Both the position numbers and the translations under genes were made by a program. From JAKAVK01 sp964419095 (GTDB lineage Archaea > Micrarchaeota > Micrarchaeia > Micrarchaeales > CABMGC01): DNA of 27,977 nt. Location: positions 1-27,977 of the forward strand of contig CAYQOG010000010.1 of the NCBI GenBank assembly GCA_964419095.1. The letters run 5' to 3'. Positions within the stretch are counted from its first letter, which is position 1; every line of letters begins with the position of its first letter. The notes below the pieces were generated by a model. It saw nothing but the letters and a program-made list of their open reading frames with translations, was not told the origin of the DNA and ran no database searches. Shown one piece after another: positions 13,577 to 21,422 of the stretch.

Positions 13577-14674
13577 TCACTTGTATGTGAGGTGCGCCTT
13601 TTCAGTCTTTATCCAGATCCTTCCGATCTTGGCCTTTGCAGCCATCTCCTTTATGTTTCCGGCGCCTGCGTAGCCTATCGATGCCCTTATCCCCGAATTT
13701 GTCAGCTCAATCAGATCCGGTATTGCTCCTTTGTAGGGTATGTATGCCTCCACTCCCTCGTCCATCTTCTTCCTTCCCGTATCGGCATACCTGTCCACGA
13801 CAAGCCTCTTCTCCCTTGCGCCCTTGCTGCCCATGCCCCTGTAGTACTTGAAGTCCTTCCCGTTTATCTGGACTTTTTCGCCGGGACTCTCGTCGGTTCC
13901 CGCAAATCCGTATCCCATCATGGCTGAAGATGCGCCGAATACGAATGAGAGTGCTATGTCACCGGGGCTCCTTATCCCTCCGTCCGCTATTATCGGAATG
14001 TCCTGCCTGCCAAGTTCCTCAAGCGCATCCGCAGCCTGCGATACTGCGAATAGGGTTGGCGATCCCGCTTTTGTCACATCCGTGGTTGTGCATATCGATC
14101 CTCCGCCTATGCCGCATCTCAGGCCTGCTATGTCAGGCAGCTCATTGACGCATGCAAGCGCGCCTTCCTTTGTTCCCATGCTTCCTATTATCACATCCTT
14201 GTCGACCGCCTTCAGTATCTTCTTTGTCGCGTCAAGGTTCAGTCTTGTGTGGAAATGCGCGACGTCAGTCATTATCACATCTGCATATTCTGCCAGGGCT
14301 ACAGCTCTCTCGAAATCCTGCGGAGCTATTGCTGCAGCCACGGCAAGCTTCCTGTCCTTTCCTAGGGTCGCATTCTCGCTCTTTGGCGTTGCCTGCTTCA
14401 CTTTCCTGACCATCGCAACTTCCTCTTCAGGAGTGCAGTTCCTGTGTATCACTCCTATTCCTCCAGCCTCGGCCATTGCTATTGCCATCTCTGCTTCGGT
14501 AACCGTGTCCATGGGGGATGCGGAGAGCGGCGTGGCCATCTTTATGCTCTTTGAGAAATTAGTCGCAAGGTCTATGTTCCTTGGCCTTACTTCAGAGAAT
14601 CCGGGAAGGAGAATGAGATCGTCGAAGTTGAATGCAAGCGCAGCTGTCTCAAGTTTCTTTGCAAATCTGTCCAT
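13577..14674 (-). CDS. guaB: IMP dehydrogenase, CBS-less form
   Basis: This enzyme oxidises IMP to XMP with NAD+, the first committed step of GMP synthesis. The barrel signatures are present: PLSASPMDTVTE, GIGVIHRN, the catalytic loop GIGGGSICTTTDV with the active Cys (C195 from this start), ADGGIRSPGDI (phosphate binding), YRGMGS and EGVEAYIPYKG (flap). Where other IMPDHs insert two CBS domains (~120 aa), there is only a short linker (VRKVKQATPKSENATLGKDRKLAVAAA), so the protein is 365 aa rather than ~490 and should lack nucleotide regulation by that module. The TATA box (14694-14702) is 26 nt before the ATG at 14674, favouring it over the ATG at 14686. GMP reductase is the main alternative, but the flap and loop fit IMPDH better. 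Confidence 0.9.
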   Translation of the reverse strand: MDRFAKKLETAALAFNFDDLILLPGFSEVRPRNIDLATNFSKSIKMATPLSASPMDTVTEAEMAIAMAEAGGIGVIHRNCTPEEEVAMVRKVKQATPKSENATLGKDRKLAVAAAIAPQDFERAVALAEYADVIMTDVAHFHTRLNLDATKKILKAVDKDVIIGSMGTKEGALACVNELPDIAGLRCGIGGGSICTTTDVTKAGSPTLFAVSQAADALEELGRQDIPIIADGGIRSPGDIALSFVFGASSAMMGYGFAGTDESPGEKVQINGKDFKYYRGMGSKGAREKRLVVDRYADTGRKKMDEGVEAYIPYKGAIPDLIELTNSGIRASIGYAGAGNIKEMAAKAKIGRIWIKTEKAHLTYK

Positions 14675-14693
14675 AATGCTATGCATCGCAATT

Positions 14694-14702
14694 GAATATA
14701 AA
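14694..14702 (-). promoter_or_regulatory. TATA box of guaB
   Basis: TTTATATTC on the reverse strand is centred about 26 nt upstream of the ATG at 14674, predicting a leaderless transcript. Confidence 0.55.
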
Positions 14703-14747
14703 CCTTGCGCAGGGGCATGGGCATTTTATTTCCGGTTCAGCTGCAGA

Positions 14748-16238
14748 TTATCCCGTGTATCTCCTGTCAAACTCGGCGTGGTCAAGGACGGCTTCAATGA
14801 TTACCTGGTTCTCCAGGGACTTGTCATGGAAAAATACAACTCGCAGCTTTCTGGATATATCCTCGTGCTGGAAGTTGATTCCTGGCCGTTCATCTGCCCT
14901 GTAGCCCCAGAGGGAGACCTTCCTGTCCGTATATGGCGACGTTATGGTCATGTTGGTGAGTTTGTATGCGCCGAGTCCGTATGGATCTTCCCTGAGGCTC
15001 TCGAGGATTGTCCTTATGTCTGCGACGAGCCTTGGATCTTTCGGGGCCAGCCTGTGCGCAGTGGACGCGATCAGCCCTTCTATGGCCTCGATGGAACCGC
15101 CTTTGCCGTGGACAGTGATGCCGAATGCCGATCTCTTTCCCACGTCAACGGTATATGCTACGGGTTCTACACGCACTGCACGGATGTTTGCAGCGCGCTT
15201 TCCGCCATATGTCCTTGCGGCTGCAGTCTTAACATCATAACGCAGGGATGGTACGTCCAGCGAAGTGTCAGAATACTCAGAAAGTGCATTTCGGGTTCTG
15301 TCTGTGTAGGAGGTAAGGTCTGCCTTAAGGAAGGTCTCGTATGCGGCTTTGAGTTTCTGGGGAAAGATGCCGCTTGACGTTATCAGGGAGGCAAGCTCCG
15401 TAGGGCCTGTGCCTCCCGCCCTGAAAAGTGAAATCCACCCAAGCAGATGGGCGTCTTCTGAGGTTAGCTTTGGATTCGAGTTTCCCTTCTCCTGGAGATG
15501 CTCCAAGAACCCGGAGAATGCCTCCGGATGTATCTCGGCGGTAGCCATTTCAAGGATTCTGCTCTTTGAGGTGGCAAGAAGGTCTCCTGTTCCGTAGCGC
15601 CGCTCCGCCTCAATGGCTTCCAGAAATGGCCTGTGCTCGCTGCGCAGGCTGTCAAATTCCTCTGCTGTGAGGAATCTGTAGAAATGGACCATGTTTCCGT
15701 AGTCTGAGGCCATATGCCCCTTGAACTTGTCCATAAGATCCGATAGTGTCTCATCTGTTGCCTTGGCGGTTTGCGCTATGGCGTTCTGGTAGTTGCTACT
15801 ATGCTCCGCCATGAGGCTGTCGACTTCAGTTAATATCTCCTTCTCGCTCTTCTTCAGCTGCTGGATAACGGCTACGCTGATGTTGAATGCCCTGGTGGCA
15901 GAGCTGCGTCCTGAAGAACCGCCACCATTGGTATCGCCATATAGGATCGCAATCGTATAATCGGTAATCTGCTTCATTTGGGCTTCTGTGGGATTCTCGC
16001 CAAAGTAAATCGGAACCATCATACGGCTTAGCGATTCCGCAGCGCCTGACTGCATCCATGACCTCCGCTCTGCGTCAAGCTCAGCGCGGAGCGTATAGAA
16101 TTCTTCAAGCTTCTCCCTTAGCGGCTCAATGAACCCATTGACGAATCTGTTCTGGGTGGAAATCTGCGTAATGGAGCCGTTCTCGTTGCCTCTGGCGACG
16201 GCTCTCAGTGGAGATTCTTCCTTATGCAGAAGTGCCAT
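14748..16238 (-). CDS. Unknown 496-aa protein with RelE/ParE-like C-terminal region
   Basis: No family is recognised over the first ~400 residues. These are soluble and largely helical, with a Gly/Ser-rich hinge at 101-113 (GDTNGGGSSGRSS), helical heptad-like stretches (118-190) and a domain at 190-310. Residues 400-495 read like a RelE/ParE toxin fold: a helix with LVADIRTILESLREDP, then GAYKLTN, VSLWGYRADERPGINF, KLRVVFFH, VIIEAVLDHAEFDRRY. The order strand-R-strand-'DHxEFxRRY' is the same as in small RelE toxins. If right, this is a toxin-fold domain fused to a large helical partner, an unusual arrangement. TATA (16260-16271) is 27 nt before the ATG. There is no antitoxin-like gene adjacent. 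Confidence 0.6.
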   Translation of the reverse strand: MALLHKEESPLRAVARGNENGSITQISTQNRFVNGFIEPLREKLEEFYTLRAELDAERRSWMQSGAAESLSRMMVPIYFGENPTEAQMKQITDYTIAILYGDTNGGGSSGRSSATRAFNISVAVIQQLKKSEKEILTEVDSLMAEHSSNYQNAIAQTAKATDETLSDLMDKFKGHMASDYGNMVHFYRFLTAEEFDSLRSEHRPFLEAIEAERRYGTGDLLATSKSRILEMATAEIHPEAFSGFLEHLQEKGNSNPKLTSEDAHLLGWISLFRAGGTGPTELASLITSSGIFPQKLKAAYETFLKADLTSYTDRTRNALSEYSDTSLDVPSLRYDVKTAAARTYGGKRAANIRAVRVEPVAYTVDVGKRSAFGITVHGKGGSIEAIEGLIASTAHRLAPKDPRLVADIRTILESLREDPYGLGAYKLTNMTITSPYTDRKVSLWGYRADERPGINFQHEDISRKLRVVFFHDKSLENQVIIEAVLDHAEFDRRYTG

Positions 16239-16306
16239 GGAATTTACATGGCTTCCCTACATTATAAACTTTATCTCGGAAGCAGATGGATGGGGCTTAT
16301 TGCCTT

Positions 16307-17011
16307 TTACCTTATGGGCGCGTAGTTCTTGTGGGATTCCTTGAGAAGATGGAACTTGAAGAAGTTGGTTATGTAGAACCACATGTACCTCTTCATGCCC
16401 CATTTCTTGACCCGCCTTATGCTCGTATGCACTACTGCGTCCATGCTGTAGACCATCCTTCCCTGCTTCTTAAGCCTATTCGACAATTCCCAGTCCTCGT
16501 ATGAGAGCATCTTCTCGTTGAACCCGTGAACATTCTCGAAGGCGGTCTTTCTCACTGCGAAATTAGATCCTATGAATGTGGGCCTGCCCAATTTCATGCT
16601 GAGCTTCACGAATGTGACCGAGACGAACCTGTAGGCGCGGAAGTACCTTGCAGAGGCCCTTTCCAATGGCCGGATGGGCCCTGTTGCCGCAGCCACTTCG
16701 TCATTTTTCATTATTCTGCTGTAGACTTCCAGCAGATCCCTTGAGGGAACAGTGTCAGCATCAAGAAAAAGGAGCACTTTGCCTTTTGCGGCTTTCGAGC
16801 CGACATTCCTCGCCCTGCCTGGCCCCCTCTTCCTGTAGATTATGACCCTTGCGATAGATTTTGCCATTGCGGCGGTCCTGTCCGTGCTTCCTCCGTCGAC
16901 AACTATTGTCTCGAAGTTACGAAAAGTCTGTTTCCTGAGTCCGTCAAGCGTCCTGCCTATGTATTTCTCCTCATTCAGGGCAGGTATTATCACGCTTATC
17001 TCTGTTGCCAT
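16307..17011 (-). CDS. Family 2 glycosyltransferase
   Basis: This 234-aa protein is a single GT-A domain: ISVIIPALNEEKYIGRTLDGL (nucleotide-binding strand and helix), IVVDGGSTDRT, GPGRARNVG, and LLFLDADTVPS with the metal-binding DxD. The acceptor-side motif MLSYEDWELSNRLKKQG (ED loop) follows. GT2 enzymes move sugars from nucleotide- or lipid-linked donors onto lipids, glycans or proteins. No membrane segment is obvious, so it is likely peripheral, with a basic C-terminus. It is a close paralogue of the next gene upstream (shared SIRRVKKWG and GSNF-V-K segments). It has its own TATA at 17031-17043, centred 26 nt before the ATG. Donor and acceptor are unknown. Confidence 0.92.
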   Translation of the reverse strand: MATEISVIIPALNEEKYIGRTLDGLRKQTFRNFETIVVDGGSTDRTAAMAKSIARVIIYRKRGPGRARNVGSKAAKGKVLLFLDADTVPSRDLLEVYSRIMKNDEVAAATGPIRPLERASARYFRAYRFVSVTFVKLSMKLGRPTFIGSNFAVRKTAFENVHGFNEKMLSYEDWELSNRLKKQGRMVYSMDAVVHTSIRRVKKWGMKRYMWFYITNFFKFHLLKESHKNYAPIR

Positions 17012-17048
17012 TGCTTAGCTTGCCCATTAGATATTTTAAAAGGGATGC

Positions 17049-17759
17049 TCAGCGGATTATTTCGTAGTCGTCCCTGGCCTTGTGCTTCAGCTGGTAGAGC
17101 ATCGCGTTGCTGAGATGCCATGTGAAGTATTTCAACGGTCCCCATTTCTTGACCCGCCTCACGCTTGTGTATGCAACCGCATCATCGACGTATGCGATCT
17201 TGCCGAACTTGCCCAACCTGTGCGCAAGGTCCCAGTCATAATACGTAATGAGGCTCTCATTCATGCCCTTGACCTTCGCGTAGGCTTTCCTTGTTACCAT
17301 GAAATTAGATCCTATTATGGAAGGCTTGCCAAGCAGCATAAGCAGCTTGACTATGTGCACGGATACCAGCCTGAAGCCCATTTCCGTTCCCCAGGTAGTC
17401 TGTTCGAGAGGCTTCAGAGGTCCTGTAGCCGCCACTACGTCCTCCTTCTTGAAGGCGTCGTCATATGACTTCAGCAGTCCTTTTGATATCGAGGTATCGG
17501 CGTCTATGAATAGGAGAAGATCGCCTTTTGCCGTCTTCGCCGCCTTGTTGTAGGCTCTTGGAGCGCCTCTCCCGTGATCCTCGCATATTTTTATGCCATT
17601 GTAGACATGTCGGGCTATCTCAACGGTGCCGTCAGTGCTCATGCTGTCCGCGAGAATTACCTCTATGTCCTGGAACTTCTGCTCCTTGATGCTGCAGAGC
17701 GTCTTCCCTATGTAGCGCGCTTCATTGTACGTGGGTATGATTACGCTGATGCGGACCAT
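17049..17759 (-). CDS. Family 2 glycosyltransferase (paralogue of the downstream gene)
   Basis: This 236-aa GT-A enzyme has ISVIIPTYNEARYIGKTLCSI, ILADSMSTDGT, GRGAPRAYNKA, LLFIDADTS (DxD) and ITYYDWDLAHRLGKFG in the acceptor loop (YDWD where the paralogue has YEDWE). It shares VKKWG and GSNFMVTRKA with the next gene, 37 nt downstream, indicating tandem duplication followed by divergence. Both probably act in one glycan pathway at the inner face of the membrane. A promoter lies within the divergent region shared with the APC permease (TATA-like GGCATATTAC around 17786-17797). Specificity is unknown. Confidence 0.92.
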   Translation of the reverse strand: MVRISVIIPTYNEARYIGKTLCSIKEQKFQDIEVILADSMSTDGTVEIARHVYNGIKICEDHGRGAPRAYNKAAKTAKGDLLLFIDADTSISKGLLKSYDDAFKKEDVVAATGPLKPLEQTTWGTEMGFRLVSVHIVKLLMLLGKPSIIGSNFMVTRKAYAKVKGMNESLITYYDWDLAHRLGKFGKIAYVDDAVAYTSVRRVKKWGPLKYFTWHLSNAMLYQLKHKARDDYEIIR

Positions 17760-17809
17760 TACATAACCCTTTGAGAATTGGTAACTTGTAATATGCCTAT
17801 ATCCGTATA

Positions 17810-17820
17810 CATTTAAAAGG
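17810..17820 (+). promoter_or_regulatory. TATA box of the APC permease/DUF192 operon
   Basis: CATTTAAAAGG is centred 27 nt before the ATG at 17842; a leaderless message is predicted. A second run (AATTTAAAAA, 17831-17840) is too close to serve. Confidence 0.5.
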
Positions 17821-17841
17821 CTGACCCGTCAATTTAAAAAC

Positions 17842-19170
17842 ATGGCTAATAGCAGAAGCATAAGCCCCGTTGTGGCGATGGCGGTGGGCCTTGGCGCGAT
17901 AATAGGCGCGGGCATATTCGTCCTCAGCGGCACCTCGATCGCGCTTGCGGGGACGGATGCCCTTTGGGCATTTCTTATAGTAGGGATACTGGCTACCATA
18001 ATAGCGCTTGAGCTGGGCGAGCTGGGCTCGCTGCTGCCCGATGTGCGCGGAGCCTCGTACTCGTACACCTACAAGGCATTCGGCAGCGAGCTGGGCTTCG
18101 TGACTGGCATGCTGAGGTACATGGCCATCGCAGTGTCGATATCCGCGATAGCGCTCGGGTTCGGGTCCTATCTCTCGAACTTCCTCTTCGGCAATATCAA
18201 TGGCGCTGCTCCAATACTCTTCGCGATAGTGCTCATAGTCATATTGTCTCTGGTGAACATGCTCGGGGTAAAGAAAGCGGCGCAGACGGATTTCGGCCTC
18301 GTCATGATAAAGATATCGATACTGCTCATCTTCGTCGCATTCGCCGCGTACGTGGTCCTCTCGCGGCCTGGAGGCCTGCCGGCGCTAGCGTTCAACGCCT
18401 CGGGAAGCGCGCTTGGCGCCATATTCGCAGCGAGCGTGGTGGTCTTCTTCGCCTATTCCGGATTCCAGTCCATATCATCGCTTACGGACAGGATCAAGGG
18501 CGGTTCCTCGGGCTACGTGAAGGCCATCATGGCCGCTGTGACCGTGAGCATAATAGTCTACGTGCTTGTCGTCCTCGCGATGCTGACGCTCGTGCCTTCC
18601 AGCTCGTATCCTGCCCTGCTCAGGGCTGACCCGCTCGCGTATGTGCTGGGCAATGCGGGCGCGCCCCATTGGCTTGTCCTGCTGACAGATATAGGCGCGC
18701 TCGTGGCGACTGCATCCGCAACCATCGCAATGCTTCTCAGCGCATCGAGGTCGCTATACCAGATGAGCGAGGACCATCTTCTCCCCAGGTTCTTCAGGAA
18801 GTACAACAAGAAAAAGGATACGGCAGAGAACGGCATAATAGTATCGGCCATTATAGGGATAGGGATGCTCTTCGCAGGGAACATATACATCATAGCCTCG
18901 ATCGTCACCTTCGGGCTCATGTTCGACTACCTGATAATAGGCTTTGACGTGATGCACTTCAGGCGCCTCGGCATCAGGTCGCCGTTCCGCATGCCGCTTT
19001 ATCCGTACCTGCCCATAGCGGGCATCGCGCTGCTGCTCGCCTTCTTTACCGGCCTAAGCCACGAGGTGCTCCTCATCGGAGTCGCGCTCGCCATACTGCT
19101 CCTTGTTCTCTACTATGCGCTTAGGGAGATCAGGGAGAAGAAGGTGGTGAGAGTGAAGCTCTTCAGGTAA
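17842..19170 (+). CDS. APC-superfamily amino acid permease
   Basis: This 442-aa integral membrane protein has about 12 hydrophobic segments. The first helix carries the substrate-binding break GAIIGAGIFVLSG (18-30), the hallmark of amino acid/polyamine/cation antiporters. A second unwound region (VVFFAYSGFQSISSL, about 200-215) corresponds to TM6. Its likely job is uptake of amino acids, consistent with a host- or community-dependent lifestyle, but substrate and coupling ion cannot be read. It is followed 4 nt later by the DUF192 gene, so the two are probably cotranscribed. The gene is notably GC-rich compared with the left end of the window. Confidence 0.93.
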   Translation: MANSRSISPVVAMAVGLGAIIGAGIFVLSGTSIALAGTDALWAFLIVGILATIIALELGELGSLLPDVRGASYSYTYKAFGSELGFVTGMLRYMAIAVSISAIALGFGSYLSNFLFGNINGAAPILFAIVLIVILSLVNMLGVKKAAQTDFGLVMIKISILLIFVAFAAYVVLSRPGGLPALAFNASGSALGAIFAASVVVFFAYSGFQSISSLTDRIKGGSSGYVKAIMAAVTVSIIVYVLVVLAMLTLVPSSSYPALLRADPLAYVLGNAGAPHWLVLLTDIGALVATASATIAMLLSASRSLYQMSEDHLLPRFFRKYNKKKDTAENGIIVSAIIGIGMLFAGNIYIIASIVTFGLMFDYLIIGFDVMHFRRLGIRSPFRMPLYPYLPIAGIALLLAFFTGLSHEVLLIGVALAILLLVLYYALREIREKKVVRVKLFR

Positions 19171-19174
19171 TCCG

Positions 19175-19684
19175 ATGGTAAAGAGAAAGAATCGGAATCC
19201 GGCAGTATTTGCGGCCATAGGAGCGGTGGCCGTAACCGCGCTGCTGCTCGCATGGTTCTATTCCTTCGATCATGCAACACCCGCTGCCAATGTTCCTGTT
19301 TCCTTTACAGTTGGAAACCGCACATTCGGCTTCACTTCATATGCATTGAACATCAGCCAGCAGGAGCAGGGACTGATGAACGCAACCGTAACGAATCAGA
19401 CGTTCGAGCTCTTCGTGTTCCGCAACCAGAGCTTCTTCCAGTTCTGGATGAAGGATACATACTCTCCTCTCGACATAATGTGGGTTGACGCGAACGGAAC
19501 CACGGGGAGGATAGTCTACATAGTGAATGCGACTCCCTGCGCGAGCTATGACCCGAGCCAGACTAACTGCGACATATACACCCCGCCTTCGGTTGCAAAT
19601 TATGTAATTGAGACAAAGGCAGGATTTGCCGAGCGCTATGGCATATTAGATTACGAGAAAATAACATTCAACTTCGGCGGCTGA
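19175..19684 (+). CDS. DUF192-family exported protein
   Basis: In this 169-aa protein residues 9-29 (PAVFAAIGAVAVTALLLAWFY) form an N-terminal anchor or signal. The rest carries the DUF192 pattern: NISQQEQGLMN, the characteristic FWMKDTYSPLDIMWVDANG (about 90-108), a Cys pair flanking a Pro/Tyr segment (C128, C138), YVIETKAGFAERYGI at the end. DUF192 proteins are small secreted beta proteins of unknown biochemical role, often near carbohydrate or envelope genes. Seven NxS/T sequons suggest a glycosylated surface location. It starts 4 nt after the permease stop. It could assist the permease or simply share its promoter. Confidence 0.85.
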   Translation: MVKRKNRNPAVFAAIGAVAVTALLLAWFYSFDHATPAANVPVSFTVGNRTFGFTSYALNISQQEQGLMNATVTNQTFELFVFRNQSFFQFWMKDTYSPLDIMWVDANGTTGRIVYIVNATPCASYDPSQTNCDIYTPPSVANYVIETKAGFAERYGILDYEKITFNFGG

Positions 19685-19692
19685 ATTGATGT

Positions 19693-20583
19693 TTATGGAT
19701 TGGTGTAACCGCTCACCCATGAACTCGTGTATGAAACCGCAGTAGACGCGCCGTTGTTCTGGTTTCCGGAGTAGTCATTCGGGTTGCCGTTGAGCGGCCA
19801 CCACCCTAAGAGGTTTTGAGGCCTTACAGGAGGTCCGCCGATGCCGTCTATGTAAAGCGCCTGTATCTCATTTGTAGTTAGTGAAATGTTATAGATTTGG
19901 ATGTCTGCAAGTGAACCTGGAAGATAGTCTCCGCCACAGCTCCCGGTATAGCCGCCATAACTGCCAAAACACATATCTAATGTATTAGGGCCGAGTGAAG
20001 TACCAGAAGCAGAGTTTTTGAGGGCCCCGTTTATGTAGATTGCTTCAACTCCACTAGAGGAATTGAATGTATCGACCAGAAAATACCACGTATTAATGGA
20101 ACTCGCAGGAGCGGCTATAGTGTATGTCGTGCCACTTGAACTCCTGACAGTGAAGTGGAGGGCGAGAGCTGTATCCACCCATGTCTCGAACCCGCCAGGC
20201 ACTTCGCCTGTTGTCGCCACTATACCAGGCGATGGGGGCGAGCTTGAGAGATATACCCAGACTGACAGGCTCGCCGACCCGGGCCCGATGGTCAGTGATG
20301 GGGTTTTGACATAGCTAGTCTGACCGTTGAACTGTGCAACGTACTCAGGCATCTCGTCGTTGCAGGTTCCAGACAGTGCTGCATCGTAAGAGGTCCCCGG
20401 CCCGTTCGGCCGGAATATCTGGCAGCTGCCTGGCTGTGCACGAGGGGCGAGGCTCGCTGAGCTGAACACTCCAAGATAATAGAGGACTCCTAGCACAAGC
20501 GCAATGACCAGTATGGCCCATCCGTAGGTCATCAGGTATTCCATTGCCGACTGAGCTTGCAGATATTTTCTATTTGCCCCCAT
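19693..20583 (-). CDS. LamG-like surface protein with class III (pilin-type) signal peptide, copy 1
   Basis: In this 296-aa protein the N-terminus has a short basic segment followed by QSAMEYLMTYGWAIL and a hydrophobic helix (to about residue 40), the class III signal peptide processed by archaeal prepilin peptidase before the Gln. After the stalk (LAPRAQPGSCQIFR) comes a concanavalin/LamG-type beta sandwich: YVKTPSLTIGPGSASLSVWV, WYFLVDTFNSSSG, IYINGALKNSASG, GSLADIQIYNISLT, EIQALYIDGIGG, then LGWWPLNGN..DYSGNQNNG. Such domains bind sugars or act as adhesins. It is a clear paralogue of the protein at 24766-25710. It diverges from a winged-helix gene across a palindromic promoter. Confidence 0.85.
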   Translation of the reverse strand: MGANRKYLQAQSAMEYLMTYGWAILVIALVLGVLYYLGVFSSASLAPRAQPGSCQIFRPNGPGTSYDAALSGTCNDEMPEYVAQFNGQTSYVKTPSLTIGPGSASLSVWVYLSSSPPSPGIVATTGEVPGGFETWVDTALALHFTVRSSSGTTYTIAAPASSINTWYFLVDTFNSSSGVEAIYINGALKNSASGTSLGPNTLDMCFGSYGGYTGSCGGDYLPGSLADIQIYNISLTTNEIQALYIDGIGGPPVRPQNLLGWWPLNGNPNDYSGNQNNGASTAVSYTSSWVSGYTNP

Positions 20584-20610
20584 AGATGTACCTGTTACTT
20601 AGTATTCAAT

Positions 20611-20627
20611 CTATAAGCTACTTATAG
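20611..20627. promoter_or_regulatory. Palindromic TATA-containing divergent promoter element
   Basis: CTATAAG-CTA-CTTATAG is a perfect 7-3-7 inverted repeat. A second one (TAAGCTA-CTTA-TAGCTTA, 20614-20631) overlaps it. It lies between LamG gene 1 and a winged-helix gene at TATA distance from both starts. Confidence 0.55.
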
Positions 20628-20639
20628 CTTACTATAACT

Positions 20640-20960
20640 TTGGATAAAGAGAATATAGCGTCCCTCAATTATATGGGCATGGATGCGGATAGAACGGAAC
20701 GGGATGTCCTTCAGCTGGTGATTCGGCCCTATACGATTGACCTGCTACATGCGCTTGAAAAGGAACCGGTGAGATTCAGGGATCTGAACAAACTTGTCCA
20801 GAATGAAATGACTTTATCGAATAAAATTCGAAAACTACTGGATTATGGGCTTATAGAGATTGTGCCAATTAAGACAGGGAGGAGGTATGTCAACTGTTAT
20901 ACCATTTCGACTAAAGGCAGAAAACTTCTCTTGATCCTGAAGAAAATTGATAAGCTATAA
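20640..20960 (+). CDS. HxlR-like winged-helix regulator
   Basis: This protein of up to 106 aa has RDVLQLVIRPYTIDLLHALEKEPVRFRDLNKLV (helices 1-2), TLSNKIRKLLDYGLIEIVP (recognition helix) and a wing strand GRRYVNCYTISTKGRKLLLILKKI, resembling HxlR/PadR-like regulators. The predicted start is TTG at 20640, which sits 26 nt from the centre of the CTATAAG element. The ATG codons at 20673 (MGMDADRT) and 20679 are alternatives. It is divergent from LamG gene 1 across a palindrome, so it probably controls that gene and itself. The closest family is uncertain. Confidence 0.7.
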   Translation: MDKENIASLNYMGMDADRTERDVLQLVIRPYTIDLLHALEKEPVRFRDLNKLVQNEMTLSNKIRKLLDYGLIEIVPIKTGRRYVNCYTISTKGRKLLLILKKIDKL

Positions 20961-20977
20961 CGATGCGGAGAGCAGGA

Positions 20978-21283
20978 CTACTTTGATTCCGCAATCATGT
21001 CTCCGAAAGACCTTACGAAATAGGCCATCGATTGCTTCACTGCCCTCCTTCCAAGCGAAGTCAATGAGTAGACTATGATTTTTCCGTTCCTTTTCCCGGC
21101 GACTAGTTTCTTGGCGCTCAGTTCCTTGAGAGCTGGATATAAGGTTCCGGCCTTCGGCTTCTCTCCCCTCCTCTTCTCTATCTCCCCTGCCAGCTGTTCC
21201 CCGTGCATGGGTTTCTTTGAAAGCAGCCAGAGGATCTGGAAGGATAGCATTCCACGCATGTCGCAGCCGCAGTATTCGCTCAT
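20978..21283 (-). CDS. PadR-family transcriptional regulator
   Basis: With the ATG at 21283 (MSEYCGCDMRGMLSFQIL) the product is 101 aa. Upstream starts at 21310 and 21382 overlap the TATA element (21312-21327) and give an atypical hydrophobic N-terminus, so they are rejected. The PadR core is clear: FQILWLLSKKPMHGEQLAGEIEKRRG, KAGTLYPALKELSAKKLV, and the wing IIVYSLTSLGRRAV. A short C-terminal helix would dimerise. PadR proteins commonly repress adjacent drug/ion efflux genes. Here it is divergent from an ABC-2 exporter, its likely target. The Cys pair CGC near the N-terminus could sense redox or metal, which is speculative. Confidence 0.88.
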   Translation of the reverse strand: MSEYCGCDMRGMLSFQILWLLSKKPMHGEQLAGEIEKRRGEKPKAGTLYPALKELSAKKLVAGKRNGKIIVYSLTSLGRRAVKQSMAYFVRSFGDMIAESK

Positions 21284-21422
21284 CTTTACACTCGTTATAA
21301 TATAGGTCATGCTATATTTATATATTGCCTTGATGCAGAAGTAGAAACGTACGGACAGGTATAATAAGGCATAAATCCACAATCAATTGAAGGGGAGCAC
21401 GCAGAGGGCCTTATGCATGGAC

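Noticed and set aside
13848..15377. Long forward ORF of 509 codons
   Set aside because: It is antisense to guaB and the 496-aa gene, spans both and their promoter, and its product has compositional bias (Ser/Cys/Pro runs) without a recognisable domain. The reverse-strand genes carry conserved motifs and promoters.
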